Assembly: GCA_959347315.1 (NCBI GenBank)
Contig: OY365810.1
Span: forward strand, 6,814,800 to 6,878,799
DNA: 64,000 nucleotides
Direction of reading: 5' to 3'
From: Bimastos eiseni
Taxonomy: Eukaryota; Annelida; Clitellata; Crassiclitellata; Lumbricidae
Part shown: positions 1 to 14,144 of the stretch, one piece after another
Layout of the letters: every line of letters begins with the position of its first letter
Numbering within the stretch: position 1 is the first letter of the stretch
Translations under genes and position numbers: made by a program
The notes under the pieces: generated by a model
What the model was told of the DNA's origin: nothing
The model's input: only the letters and a program-made list of their open reading frames with translations
The model's database searches: none

Positions 1-220
1 GCCAATACCATGATCCTAACATTAACCCTGACCCTAACCCATACATACCTAACCCACAGCATAATCTATGCAATAACCATAACCACAATCCTTGTTTTAA
101 CCATGACCCAAACCCTAACACTAACATTATCACTGACCCAAAACTAACAATAGCCATAACCCTAACTTTACGGCTTTAAGTCTTTAACTCTAACCCTAAC
201 CATAACCGAAGCCATTTCCC
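1..220. repeat. Degenerate TAACCC tract
   Basis: Imperfect CCCTAA-type repeats. The opposite orientation (TTAGGG) appears at 565-665. The same paired arrangement recurs at 23160-23560 in gene 2, so it predates or came with the duplication. It is interstitial, not a telomere. Confidence 0.7.
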
Positions 221-564
221 TCAGCTGGATCAGTGGTCTATTTTGACAATGAGACAATGAGAGAATGTCTGGTGATGTTGAGTGTGTGATATAGATTAGG
301 TTTGAGAAATAGCAAAATCCCTCCCCAGGTCATTATTATTGGATCTTTTAGAGACCTAAGACAAATGAAGTTCTTAGCATAGGTAATAGCCAGCGCTTAT
401 GGTGTCCCTCCCGTCCGTTGGTGTCTATCCTGCTGTGAGATGAAATCCATACCTATTAGAAACATAATAATTATTATACAGTGATATCTTTACCGTCCAT
501 CACGGCCCGAGTCCACACTGCACAAGTGCATCTCAGGTACACCAAAAGTTATGAATAAGGCTAG

Positions 565-1060
565 CAAAGTTAGGGTTGAGGTCAGGGTTAGGGTTTGGAT
601 TGGTTCAGAGTTAGGGTTATGGTTAGGATTAGAGCCACACCTAGGGCTGAGGCTATGGTTGTGGTATATTTTGGTGAGTGTTGGAGATCAGGAGTTCAAA
701 TTCCCAGCAGGACAGACTCTTAGTTTGAGTCTCCTGCTTTCTTGCGCCCTTGCAAACCAAGCTCTGATAAATTCACTGACCGTTCACGGTCGGTGGGATA
801 GCGGAGACAGCAAGGGAGAGGACTGGCCAAACGCCATCATAAGCCTACAATAGAAAATTGAAATCGTTTATACTTCATGTCCATCGCTCTTCTTCGTCTT
901 CTTCTTCATCACCGTTCGGCACAGTTAGACTGAGTGAGTGAGTGAGACCCTCCTCCGAGGCGTCAGTCATTGTGTAGGGACCTTGAGCAAGTCCTTTGCG
1001 CACAATAGTTCTGCAGTACAACTGCAATTGCGCCGTCGAGATGTGTGCACTTCTGAGCAA
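565..1060 (+). repeat. TTAGGG-like tract and SINE-like unit
   Basis: A TTAGGG-like stretch is followed by a B-box-like GAGTTCAAATTCC near 690 and the phrase GGGACCTTGAGCAAGTCC near 980, both usual in invertebrate tRNA-derived SINEs. It is homologous to 23440-23760. It lies in the intron before the SH2 exon. The small open frames here are not convincing genes. Confidence 0.45.
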
Positions 1061-1336
1061 AAAATGTTAGAAGAAAGGCGATATCAAATTTCAAGAATTT
1101 CAATTTCAATCTTCTTCTCTCCCTTTTCCTCATCATTCTTCTTCTTCTACTTCATCATAAAAGTAATAATTAGGCCTATTATAGTAATGTCGAGATTGCG
1201 ATTACTATTGTGAAATACTTACGCCTACATAAAGAGCAGTACAATTATAATAATTATTATACGCGTGACTTATTCGTGTCACATTTGGAGGAAGGACTAA
1301 GTGTGCAAGCGAAGTAATTGTCGTGTTTTTGTTCAG

Positions 1337-4300
1337 GTGGTACATCAACTGCAGGCGGAAAGAAGCTGAAGAAATTCTGAAGAAACATCGAGAATTCGGA
1401 AACGTCCTTATTCGACCGAATTCTAATTTCGCAGTTAACGGATCCTATGCCTTGTCTGCAGTAACGATCTCAAGCGGGTATTGTAGGCTACACCAAACGT
1501 TTCTCTATCTAACTGCGCTTATAGCTTACATATTATACATACACACATCTGTTAGTATAAACATGTGCATAATATAATTTGATATAATTATATCAGCCGA
1601 CCAAGTCACGAAGACTGGAGCGTTAATAATCTCGCTACACCCGTGCGTGACAATTAGCGAAGCGAGGCTATAACAACAAGCTGACTTTCTCGTCTCTCAC
1701 AGCTACGAAACCATTTCTAAAAGTGTAAACATAAATGAATGAAACTCTTTTATCTACCCAGACAATATTCGCCAACATCAATACCGTCCCGGACCTATAT
1801 GTATATCGAATGTTAGGGCACGCTTTGTAAGGTGATGAAATGAATGACTATATCTGCTTGCAAGAGCAAGGAACATTATGGTTAAAGGAAGGAGTAGGCC
1901 CCGGTCCTAGGTATCACAATTCGGCCATTTGGCTTTGCGTGTGCATTGTTAATTACCCAGTGTGCAAAGGTTCGCTCTTCCTATAGTAGCCCGTCATTGC
2001 ATGCGCTGCAGGCCTAAACATATAAGAGCTTTCATCGCTATCTTACGATGCGTGTCACAAGGAAAACAGATGAGTAACTAAAGCTGTGTTGATACTGGAT
2101 CCTTGCGCAAGAAATTCGTGTTAGAACTGAATAGTCAGGAGCAAGTGCTTGTAACGAAAATAAGAAATTGTGATAATTCACATTCAATATTTCATTTAGG
2201 CCTACATATGAACGACACTGTGTCACAACAAAATTAATATGATTGTCCTCCTCCTTTCTGCATAATTGGGACTTGCACTACCACAGATTGGGTAGTGGCG
2301 GTGCTACACTAAATGCACAGTCGTATTTTCTATTTATACTCTCTTCGGAAAAACCAGTATTCTTCCTTGTTGGTTGATGACGATAAGACCTATGCTGTCA
2401 CGGCTATCATCTGTAAGTGCATAATGTATTGCAATTGTAGAGAAAACAGATATGTACATTATGTCATATCGAGAGCTACCAATGGCTTCAAATTAGAAGT
2501 TCAATCGAAGGTCAGTTGCCATTTTAACTTATCTTGCTACAGATATAATTTGTTGTGTAGGATAATAGGGCTTATAAAGGGCTTACGTATATATATATAT
2601 ATATATATACATAATATATGTATATATATATATATAAGCAGGAAACCACCACCGAGTACTTAACACTTGACCCCAAACCTCATTAATAATCATCGAACAC
2701 ATGAATTATCAATTGTACCTTGCAATAGTTATATTACGTAGAGATAGGATCACAGGCCTAATATATAGGCCTATAGATATAATTATATGTTAGATTATAT
2801 AGAGGCAATATATATACATATCTATCAAATATATACATATATATTGGATTGATGTATATAGGCCTACATATAGATGTTCGTTATGTTCCCAGATTCTAAC
2901 ATGTCTGTCCATGGTGATCCCAGAACAGCCTGGGCTGGAGTCGAATTCGGTGTCCAGCTACAGACCTCAGTAGGCCTACTCGGTCCCATCCTGTACCTAC
3001 TTTATACAGCGGAAATTCCATCCTTATTTGCTAAAACGGTGTACTAAAAGCTGGTGTGTATACGAAGCGCCATATGAATTCTCAGACACGATAGGTCGGG
3101 TGGGGGCACAATATTGCATTAAAATTCTGCATACATGTAAAACACATATCCACTTTTAGTATCGCTATGTATAACTGCGATGGTATTTCTCATTCGCAAA
3201 CACAGGTATTCGTTGATAACGCACGACACGAGGCATAATGCGACTCGGTGGTCTAATCGGCAACATGCTATTTCTGTTGTTCAACGATTGCGGCTTCGAG
3301 CATACTGCGTCTACTCCCTGTAACGGTCCTGTACTACAGTTGTTAGCACACATGCAGTTGTCTGTAGCTTCAGATTTAATTATTCGTATGTAGACATTTT
3401 GTTTTTAGCCAGCACCCATGGTCTGCCTCAAAGACGTTCTTGATTACTATATAACGGCCGCTGGCTGTCAAACTCATCACGCCTTGGTTGTAGATCCAAC
3501 AGGTCAGTTGTCGGTCGTTAGGTTGGCCAGTCTTACCGATCGCATATTATTATTTTTTGCTTTAAGTTGCGACTAGTCAATTTAATATTAAAATGGCTGA
3601 GAAATATACATTCAATCAATCTAGTTTTTATTGAAACCAGGATAGAACAAGATTTTACATATAGGTCTATACAGTTGAATGCAGAAATAAAGGCTCAAAG
3701 GGATTAAATTAATAGGGCATACAGTATATACTTGTATAAAGTTGTATGCATATGTAGGTCAAACTCATGATTTATATGGGATGTGTGGCCTACATTGTTC
3801 ATATTATAGGCCTATGTCGAAGCTAACGTGCATATATTAACTTCCTTCACTTGTTTTTATCTTAAACAGATCTATCGAATACAAAGGCTTTATGCCGAGA
3901 CCTTAATGGTAAATAAACTAAATTTCTTTTATCCAATTAAAGTGTTATCTCTCATAAGGCACACTTGATACATCTCATTTCAGCACATTCACTACTATGT
4001 ACATGTGTATATAGTTAATTGGACTAAAATATCTTTAGAGCAAAGCACGTATATTTTGACTTTAATTTCCAATGAGCTGGCTTAAAGCCTTTATTAAACT
4101 CAGGAACAATTGCACTATGAACCAAATTTTACTATGAATAGGCCTAACTTATTAAACATTTGCAATATGACTGTAATCACACAGCCAAATGAGAAGATCA
4201 GACGGTCTGTTATCACTGTACTGGAGTCACGTTTAAACCGTCGAATTTTAATCAATTCAAATGAAACCTGCTCACGATAATTGTGAGGTCTTGTTTAACT

Positions 4301-7300
4301 TATTTCTCTTGCAATGAACGGAAGCGATGGATGCTTCCCAGTTCTCTTTAATACAGCGAAGTTTCAGAGTTTAAGGGAAGGAACGAATGCTATTCGTTAA
4401 TTTAAACAAATACACCATCTGTGATATAACTATTTTTTTCTTTACAGCAACGAAGAAAAAGAGTGATTACGTGAACTTACCTGAACACGTGACAAGTACA
4501 GGTACGCATTAATTATAATAATAATAATAATAATAATAAATATAATAACGACACAGATTTATATGGCGCCGTAAACGCGGTTCTAACCACTACAAAGGCG
4601 CCGTACAACCTAAAACGAAAGTCAGCAGATAGGACAAGCCTTAGAAAACAGGCCTACAACTTCTCTGTGCAGTGGTTCAGATAAAGCAATACAGATTCAA
4701 TCGTTTTATTGTCGATAATAAATATGAAAATACATTCGATAAGTCGTAAATTCAGAGCAATAATGTCCACGGGCCACATCAACAGCTAATAAATGGAGAC
4801 GTTCTGCAAACATCAAGTGCTTAATGCACTGTTATTGAGTTGCAGTATTGAGCCAGATTTCGAGCAGTTGCATTTTGAAAAAGTTTATCCGATGTCATTA
4901 ATATCATCATAGCTTCTCCTCTGTTGAGAATAGACAAAACACAATACCATGTGTAGATCTGAGAAAAAAATTATTATTTGCAGTTGGTAATAATGTTTTC
5001 GGCGACCTCATGGCAAGATTATAAGAAGTCGACGCATAAATCGAACCTTTAAGAAATAACATGAGCTGTGAAGAGAATTTCTCTTTTCGGATGGATATGT
5101 GGCATGTGTTCATAAATTGAAATACTAAATATTTTGGGTAATTTGAGTGTTTAAGCATATAATTAATGTCGACAATAATAATTACTGTGCACTTGACGTT
5201 TGTAATTAACCTAATACATTATAATTATTGTGATGGCTACCATAATTATACGCATATGTTCCGAAACATGATTATACACTTGTTAAAGCAGCAAAAATGT
5301 CAATGAATGAATGGCAGTAATCGGAAAAGTGATCATTCTGGAAAGAGTTTTATTGGTGAGCGATAGGGAGTTGCCACAGAAACTGTAAGCTTTCAATTGA
5401 TATTCAGGGTATCGGACAAGTGCTCCAATTGACGAAGGGCTCTACCTAACGATGAATGGCAACACTTCTAATAGTAAGTCAGCAGAACTCTCTAATTTCT
5501 TCCTTTTTTTATGTTGCATATCTCACAATCCAAATACGCCAGCATGTTCAATCTGCCAAACAAAGCAATCCCTATCTCCATCCATTACCAGATACTCGTG
5601 TATACATTGGCAACATTCTCTATATCTGTTCATTTCTTCTGAGACTCGTTCTGATTTCCACTCAACGTCAGTTGCCACAGAATGAATATCAAGAATTTGC
5701 TTATGATTTTTGTTTTGCATTATATTCCTTATCATCAATACAAGTAAATTATATATCCAGACTGATTTTCTTAAAAAGTGAAATCTGATTTGAAGCACAG
5801 TGTATTTCTTTATAATTAAATATCCATTTGATATACTAGCATTTATTTCAATGTCTTCCGGTTGCTTTGACAGAATCACACGCCATCTCGCGACGCTGTT
5901 CGGCTCCAGTGAATAAACGAGATTACGTCAACATGCCTAAAAGTTGACAATTGTTTTATTCTGCTTTTATTGTAACTAGGGAATTATTGAAGATGGAATA
6001 GAAGACGATGGAATTGAGTGCAATAGAAGGAGAATTTTGTGATATGAAATGGCGACAAAATGGAGAGAATGAATGGCAGGAGGTAGGCTAGATGAAAAGG
6101 AAAGAGATGAATGCATGAATTTGACATCCCTTTTGTCCCTCTATGCATGGGTTTAACTTTGTACTATTATGGTGGTATTTGGTAACCACCAATAAATTGC
6201 CTCAATAGTGGTGGATACTTAACGATAGCTCGCTTGCTTGTTACTCAAGCTGAATCATTTGGGAGGTGAAGTGAAAATGGAGGAGAGGGGAGGATGGAAT
6301 TGGTTCAAACCACTTTGTGTGGCAAAGTTGCGTCTTTGCATTTATAAAAGTAAGGATAAGCTCAAATGTTTTTCGTAAGGTGAACCAAGTTTTGACTGCA
6401 ACGCAGTAGTGAAGAAGTTGTAGAGATTAGATGAAGCTGAGACAGAATTCTACGGTCTAATGTCTAATGAGAAACTCTAACTTTGTAGCCATGTATGTGT
6501 CATTAAGAATCCACTAGCAAAAAATCGGTCTGTGAGACCGGGGTCTGTAGCCTCTTCAGCCACTCTTACAGCAATCTACCAAAAATGGTAGGTTATAGGG
6601 TTTTTATATTGCCGAGTAGCACATGTATTATATTGCTTTGCAGCAACCGGGGCTAATCCGAACACCAGTGATCTCTATATAAACGGAAGTGAAGTGGATT
6701 TGGACAAAACAAAAGGTAATAGCAAGTCTAAAAACTATCGAAAATTGTGCCAACCTCTACTAACACAACGATGATGAAGAGGAGGATGCCAATGACACGC
6801 CAAATTATTATCGGCCACTAATGAAATGATGAAATCGTGAGGAATGATTTTAAACACGCAATAATAATATTAGATGGTAAATCGATGATGGGTATAAAGT
6901 GCTTGATAGTTTCATTAGGCCTATCTTAGCCTTAGCATACGAGGACTGTTCCTCGTATATATGTATGTCACAGTTCTTTCACTAAACGCTGGTAAATTAA
7001 ATATAGATGAGCTTGTTGGAGTTTGATGTGAAGCAAAAATATCTACAGAAATTTCTGCCCTGGGTTTAACGCCTCATAAAATGTAACCTCATGCTCTGAG
7101 CAATATCGAGATATCCGAACATCACTTCCGGAATAATTTTGTACATGTATGGCATATATATAGTTTATTATTATATACGTGTAGGCCAACCTTCATGCAA
7201 ACTCACATGTGCATGTAATATATATATACATACATACAATATGTGTATTACATTCTGCCATACATACATACATTCATGCATAAATGCACGCATGCACGCA

Positions 7301-8656
7301 TACTTATATGTATGCGTACAAGTACACGTACGTGTGCGTGAAGTCAGTGTTAGAGTCATCATGTCATTAATAATAGGTTTGTTATGTTCTTAGGTCCAGG
7401 TGGTCATGACTACATCAACGTTGCGAATGTAGTTCCTGGTCGAACATCATCAGTTCGTTCTCCTTTGCCAAAGGCCAGCTCATTTCCTGTTTCTGGAAGA
7501 GGTCTGTTGAACATTTTAAGGCACCTCACTAATAACTGGCCTTTGTCTGTCTAAGCCACATTCATTCTTCTAGCTGCATAATATCGATTTCAATATTCAT
7601 GTGCAATATGCTTTCTTTTCGTGCATTTTTTAAAATATATTTATACAAAACATCAATCTAATGCCTACAGGTAGTTGATCAAAGTCACTTACTTATAATT
7701 AGCCAACATATTATGCTAAATGCAAGTCTTGAATATATTATGGACTAAATTTGGAATTAATTCAACTCTGCCTTTCCTGATTAGCTGCATTATCGTAGTC
7801 CTGTTTCGTAAATCCTTTTGATGGCGTATAACCCTAGGCCCTACTCCCTCCTCGCTCTTTGACCAAGAATATGTTGCACTATTGTCACAGAACTTATGGA
7901 TCTGTTGTGTCAGCAATTACATCGTCTTTACAATGTAATTTTGATATCCTGTAGACCTATAGCTGCTTAAAGCATTAACGCATCCAAGTTGTCCTATCGT
8001 TACAAAGCCATTAAACATACTGGGTGTCTGCAGACCCGGACATTGTTTCGGATTGGTTCAACTATGATTCAATGACACCCATAATTTATTCTTTAGGAAA
8101 CGGCGTAACACATCTACATTTAGCTCATGAAGCATTCCCATGCTTCCGACGTTTAACATATTTCTGCCACGTAATTAGTTGATTTCCGACTGTGTGTAGA
8201 CACAAGTCTAGATCACACTTCTGATATAGTTATGCGATAGTGGTCCGTCATTGTTATTACCGTTTAGGTTAGGTCCATTTCATTTAGGTTAGGTCTATTT
8301 CAGGGACCAACATGTCTTGGCTCTGTGTTTCTTGTCTCTTTGGAATGTGGGCCTGAAAATGCGAAACTATTATTATTCAACCTTTTGCTTAATTTCAATT
8401 GTTTGTTGATCACTATGAAAATTTCTTTTGTTGAAATATGTATTATGCTGAACATTTCTATTGGTGAAATAACTATGTATTATTTCCCGTAGCTGGTGAT
8501 GACGACGACGATGATGATGACGATGACGAGTATCTTCATGCACCTACATTTATGCCTCCCCCTCCTCCGATTTTCTCAAACGCCATCCGACCTTCCAGCA
8601 TTCATGAACCTCCAGGTATGGCAGATGGAATCCAACTAGAGTTTATGAAGCTTTGA
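1337..8656 (+). CDS. Gene 1 (3' part): SH2 adaptor with pYxN tail
   Basis: Eight exons are visible: 1337-1477, 2441-2510, 3409-3502, 4448-4501, 5874-5942, 6644-6715, 7394-7501 and 8493-8656. Each is bounded by AG and GT, the phases join without a frame break, and the exons give 256 residues plus TGA. Exons 1-3 form an SH2 domain (WYIN start, VLIRP with the phosphotyrosine-binding Arg, YVHYVISRATNGF, then a DVLDYYI helix); its layout resembles STAP-type SH2 domains. The next four exons each hold one Tyr-x-Asn motif: DYVNLPE, DYVNMPK, DLYINGS and DYINVAN. The last has a run of Asp, EYLHAP, five prolines and a C-terminus QLEFMKL. pYxN is the established GRB2-SH2 ligand, and YVNM also fits PI3K p85. 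The donor after exon 5874-5942 (GTTGAC) is weak; if it is unused, the protein stops three bases later. By comparison with gene 2, the CARD part should lie left of the window. Probable cytoplasmic signalling adaptor (inference). Confidence 0.75.
1478..8492 (+). other. Introns of gene 1
   Basis: The intervals between the listed exons (largest 4502-5873) contain AT-rich sequence, a TA microsatellite near 2588-2636, an ATA run near 4518-4545 and an ATAC/TGCA-rich patch near 7140-7330. Several stretches align with gene 2 introns. I see no further supported genes. Confidence 0.6.
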
Positions 8657-10430
8657 CTACGTACAAATATCAGAAGCTCTCGTCTAAATTGGGGTTAGAA
8701 TAATGACTACGATAGTGGATGGGCCTATCAGGATTCGACTTGGAGCAAAAGTTAATTGGAAAATAGCAAATGTTTTGATGGGATCTAAGATTTTGGTATT
8801 AATGGCTAGATTTAGAGTTTCTTTCTTTCTTTCTATATAGATGCTTAGAAGTCATTCACTCAGAATTAATTGTCCTCTGACAGCTGTTGTCTAAGGGATA
8901 AAGCCGTACAACAAATGCTTCATAGCCGTTCAATATTTGTCAACATCTCCGATATAATGAAGTAGGTTACATGTGATTGTGCATAGGCCTACGCAATCTG
9001 CATGAGCGCTTTTAGAAACCACCAACAAATGAACCGCCAACTATTGAATTGCCATTGCTGTAGCGGTGCCACAAAAATTAATGAATACATGTACAAAATA
9101 ATATAATACTAATACCAAGAATGCAGAAAATAGTTAATGTTACGCAATGCTGGTAACAGACTATATACTGCCTGCCGTTACATTTTCGCTTACAGAAATA
9201 GTAATTAGAAGTTGAGTTATGAATTTCCGTTAACAATAATAAGAACGAAAATCAAAACGAGTACGATAATAGAACGGCAACGGCAATATTGATGGAAACG
9301 AGAATTATTTTCAGAACGGAATTTACCAAACTATACTATTTTCCAGTTGATCCACATTGCCTGTATATGCATAAGTTAGATAATCCGTCATATGCCCGAG
9401 AGTCGCATAGATTGGTAATCTTCCGCTATGGTAATAGGCCTATTTATTAGGCCTATATACGTGTATCATATGCACGATCTGCAATCTTTGTAACATTTCC
9501 GCTCCTTCTGTGTTTTAGTTTGGAGCACGAGAAGCAGATAGGTGAAAAACGTAATGAAAACATTATGTATGTTTGTTCTCCTTTGCCTAGGATACTAACT
9601 TTGCTGTCTTCGAGAAAGGATGAAAAGAAAAGACCAAGAAACCATTCCAGCTCTGACATACGAAACATTGTTCTACATGGGAGATTATGAATTGTGAAAG
9701 AGACAGTGCTTTCAACTACCACAATAAACACTGGAGAACTTAAAAGTTGTTCATGCATTTCTGTTGTAAACCTTATTTATTTGGCCTGCTGTTGTAAACT
9801 GAAAACTGAACAAAAGGTCTGGAAATGTTTTTCAATATAAAACGATTTCGGATGCTGTTATTTAGGCCTATTGTGTTCTAAGTCCTAACAAACACTTCAA
9901 CAAACTAAAATTCAAAAATGATATTCTAGAAAGGTTTGCTAATTATTACGGAATGACATTTCAAACCTGTGAATGATGTTGGTGATATAGGCGCATCGAA
10001 ATTTAATGAGCGATGAGCGATTGGTCAGTGGTAAAGATAACACTATTGCGATGTTGGATTGATTGTTTCAGACAATTGCACTTATTCTCTTGCACTTGTT
10101 GTACGCTATTTTGCTTAATAGCTTCGAAAGATCAGTGCACCTTGATGATCTAAATTGTATGACATTTTTAACCGTAGAGTTTTGAGTGATTACTGAGTTT
10201 GTAATGTGTCTTCTAAACGCTGAACCGGTGAAATCAGGTATCATTAATTGTATCGGAATATTTAAGGATTGTGTTTGAACATCAGATGTAATTTGTTTTC
10301 GCTTTCTCGTGGAAATGTGTGCGTTCAATTCAGACCCTCTGCAACGTGTCCAAATTGTCCTGTCTAAGCATATGGGTCTGGAATAATCTTCGTCTAATTG
10401 AGAAATGAAATCGCAGGTCGGCACTCAACA
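8657..10430 (+). other. 3' untranslated and downstream region of gene 1
   Basis: Homologous to 41651-43310. The best conserved block (about 9440-9780) matches 42000-42380 and holds the AATAAA. Homology fades near 10425 at GAGAAATGAAATCGCAGG. No further gene is recognised. Confidence 0.5.
9723..9728 (+). terminator. Candidate polyA signal of gene 1
   Basis: AATAAA in the context CACAATAAACACTGG, about 1.07 kb after the stop. It is conserved in gene 2 at 42335 inside a well-conserved block. Confidence 0.4.
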
Positions 10431-10561
10431 CACCGCAATGCTTTTCAAAGTTGACATAATAGTGCGGCTTAGCATAAGAAAACTGCATTCCGTGACACAA
10501 ATCTGCAATTTGGCAAGTTGTTAGAGATACTATATAACACTGATGTTTACTGTTTTGACTG

Positions 10562-10939
10562 ATGTCCTTTTACAAGGACATGCATGCAGCTATTGACTCT
10601 CTTGGATCTTGGATGTCCACAAATAGACTCCGACTAAATAAATCTAAAACGGAATTTATTTGGCTTGGCACTAGGCAGCAATTGGTAAGAATTAACCTGG
10701 ATGCTCTCTCAACCCGCTTTCCTTTCTTCACCTTTTCCTCCTCTGTTCGGAACTTAGGGGTCATTCTTGACCCAGAGCTCACCTTCACGAAGCTCGTAAA
10801 TGTCGTCTCCCGCAACTGCTTCTACCAGCTGCGTCAACTGCATGTGGTGTCTCGTTCTCTCACTCCTAGTGCAGCAACCACCTTAGTGCACGCAATTGTA
10901 ACTAGCCGCCTGGACTACTGCTCCTCGATATTTTCATAA
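10562..10939 (+). mobile_element. Non-LTR reverse transcriptase fragment
   Basis: The open frame reads W(M)STNRLRLNKSKTEF, then RNLGVILDPELTFTKLV and LDYCSSIFS. This is the thumb-side part of a CR1/L2-like reverse transcriptase. It is 5'-truncated and stops at TAA. The same family occurs on the minus strand at 46217-46504. Confidence 0.75.
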
Positions 10940-12430
10940 ACCATCGTAATTCTGTCAAATTGCTGTCAATACTCCCTTCATTTGATAAACACAGGTCCGT
11001 CTACATATATCCCGGGCCCCTAGGCAGGGAGACTCCGGGACTCGAGGCACAGAAATTCCGGGCCCCTATAGCCTATAGACAGAGCAGCCAAAATAATGAT
11101 ATCTTGGTGAATTTAATTTTTATTCAGTCCCTTTCTGAAAACTACAGTTTCAGTATTATTTGTCCTAATAGACTTTTTGTCTTCAACCAACCTCGTTGCA
11201 AGGGATGGCCGCATCATGAACTTTCTGTCTTCCCCTTTCTTCTGATCTACTCCTTTGTCATTCTATTACATGTTCGAATGTTATCCATCCATACCATTCT
11301 TGATCTGCCCCTCACCTGTTTGCCAGGGACTGTTCCTTGGGTCAGTTCTTTCTCACCTTTTCAAGAACAATCTCACCTTTTCAAGAACTCTTTCTTATTC
11401 AATCTCCTTACTTGATTTTCTACCTGTAAATTCTCTATTTTCCTCAATTTCACGTGTATCAGTAAAGTTCTCTCTTTACTCCAGCTGTCTTAAGTATCCA
11501 TTCAGTCAGCGGTCTTTTTTGCAGTCCAAGCCACTCGTAATGCCCGTCTTAAGCACTTCATTTCAAACGCATTTAGCCGTTCTTCATCCGATTTTGTTCA
11601 TCACCATTTCTGCCATGATATAGAACAAATATGGTGATATCACGCAACGCTGCCACACTCCTCTTTTAATTGGAAATCCTGTGGCAAGTGTTCCGGCCAC
11701 TCGGATCATAGCCTTCTGTTTACGATTATTTGCCGGTGTCGGCTCGATAATCCGATGGTGTGATAGTCCGAAGATTCTATACTGAGACATTAATTTAACT
11801 AGAAGCTGGATTAATCTATGAGAATAATGTGTAAAACTGGGAGCTGTAATTATATGAAAAGAATCAGGCATAAATGGAAGCTGAATGAAAGAAAAGAATG
11901 ACGCAATCCAGCTTCCAGCTAAGCATAATTCTTTTCATCAATCCAGCTACCATTAAGACCGCAATCTTATCACTTATCGACCGGACACCGGACAACAAAC
12001 CTTCGGGCTACAGGCACAAAATCATATTTGCCATGAGATTCACAATGTGAGCCGGGAAACCCATTTAGATCATTGTTATCTATGGTCTCTCGTGTTGAAC
12101 CGAATAGAAAGCCTGTCTTAAATCAACGAAGCGCACGTACAAAGGTTCCTTTGCTTTTTGCATAATGTTTCGTATATTAAATATATTATATAAATAGAGT
12201 TGTATGTCCTAAATAGACAATGTGTACGTCGAAATTAGACAGCCATGTTTGCGTGAGCACGAATGTTTCGATATTTGTGTGCGTGTACACATTTTATGAG
12301 ACCTCTCCCCCGCGGTATGCACCCCAACGCAAAGTCGCCTAATTCCGAACCCCCTTTATCTGACTGCGTATGTAATATAGGGATGGGCCAAATGTGTGAA
12401 CTAGTGAGTGTATATCTCTGGCGCGCTCTC
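10940..12430. other. Spacer between genes 1 and 2
   Basis: Mostly unrecognised sequence with pyrimidine-rich open frames that look non-coding. Near 11874-11945 there is a short run of the dispersed GAAGCTGGATTGATGAAA repeat. No supported gene. Confidence 0.4.
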
Positions 12431-13346
12431 AATTCCGACATATCTTTCCTCAAAGACACCCAACGGCTCGGACCAAAAGGGTTTTAAATCACTCTCTAAC
12501 TTTGCCTATGAAACCCAATCTTCAAGGACTTAAGATGCAAGCCCATTGATTTATTTGCTCTTGCTGTACGGGCCTAATGTTACATAGGTCTACTACGGTC
12601 CGTAGGCCTACATGCTTGGATAGGCCGGCCAAAGGCCTTTAGCAAAGAAAAAGGCTTAGGGCTATTGTATGACTGATCAAAAGGTTCTTCGAAACACGTT
12701 GGAAAATCCAAAGCCAATAATGGAACTATAGACTTAGCTAGCTGTACGACTGGATTAGACCCACGAATGTTAATCATTAGGGCCCACGCAGCAACTTATG
12801 TATCGGTTTGATTGTTATTAGAATTCATAAACAACTGTTTTGAGCTGATTTGAACAAGGTATGTAGCTCCCGTATTCGTGTCTTCAATATTAGAGTCATT
12901 CAAAATTAGAATCTAATAAATTAGTCTTATAAAACTCCAACGCACATCGCTTGGTCACGAAACTTTAAACCGTTAATTTAAATCCTCGCTATCACTAGCC
13001 TCTTATTTTATAGGCTGTGTCCCAATGAAAGTAGACGACAACAAGAAGTGTCATACTCGGTCAAAACTTGTAGCATTTGACTGAAATTTGGACAAAAATA
13101 ATTATTGTGGGCATATGTAGACGAAATACTAATTCCGTTTGGTATGTTGGTGATTTTATCAAGTTTATGAACGTTTGAGTTGCAGTACCAAAAAGAGGAA
13201 GTTCCCAAGTTACAAGAGCGATAAGAAAGTGAAGTTTAGCTACGTAGCCTACAGCAGGTATTCTACCGTATTCAACTGACCTCCTTGTTCACGTACACAT
13301 GACCATAGACGTGGACGCATTGTATGATATCTCGGTCGATGATCAC

Positions 13347-14011
13347 TAGAGCCGCAAATTTTTCGCGGTCGAATATTGAAAAATTCGCTGCCTATTCGCG
13401 GTCAAAACACAGAATTTGCGGCGTATTCGCGGTCAAATGTACAATGCAATAAACAAGTTAATAACTGACTATGATCAACGACCATTAACGCAAAAAAATG
13501 GCGGATGCTGCTGTTATCACAACAACAGCACCAAAGCAAGCAAGCAAAAAATGGCGATTTTTTGCTTGCAAACACAGCTGAAAGAGCATGTTGCAATTTA
13601 TCCCTTTTCGCCTTTCCACTCTCGGCATTCTGTGCTTTGCGCTTGTGAACATCGATATTCAGGTGCATAGTGCAACTGTCCCTCTGATTAAATTCGACGG
13701 GACACATTGCAGGTTCTGCACAATAGTAGATCGCCGATCGCCGCTCATCTGAAACGTACCGTGCTTAAACTGAACGTCTTCCTCTAGCCACAGAATATTT
13801 TCACACACAAAGTCATAGGCCCTATCTAAAGTTTAGAACCTTTGCCTTTACCACATTCATAAACTGCAATTTATTGATCATAAACACAAGCAGCACGAAA
13901 AAACTGTCAAATTCGCGGCCATTCGCGGCAAAACGTTAAAATTTGCGGTAGTATAAAAAATTTCACGAATTTTGCGAATCCCGCGATGACCGCGAAAAAT
14001 TAACAGACCTA
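13347..14011. mobile_element. Non-autonomous hAT-like element
   Basis: It is flanked by perfect 8-base duplications ATGATCAC (13339-13346, 14012-14019). Ends are TAGAGCCGCAAATTTTTCGC and the imperfect inverse ending in AGACCTA. TTCGCGG motifs repeat near both ends. It has no transposase and is absent at the gene 3 counterpart. Confidence 0.75.
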
Positions 14012-14144
14012 ATGATCACGTGGTCCACTCCTCAATCAGACGCGCCTTCAGATGATCGACGTTAGAATTACAAATGCGGAACGATAAACGCGTTCCTCCA
14101 GAGTGTGTTCCTCCAGTACACTCCATATTTGATAGTCAACAGGA

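Noticed and set aside
9453..9758. Minus-strand frame conserved at 42125-42352
   Set aside because: Conservation is explained by the duplicated 3' region of the adaptor genes; no start or splice context supports a minus-strand gene.
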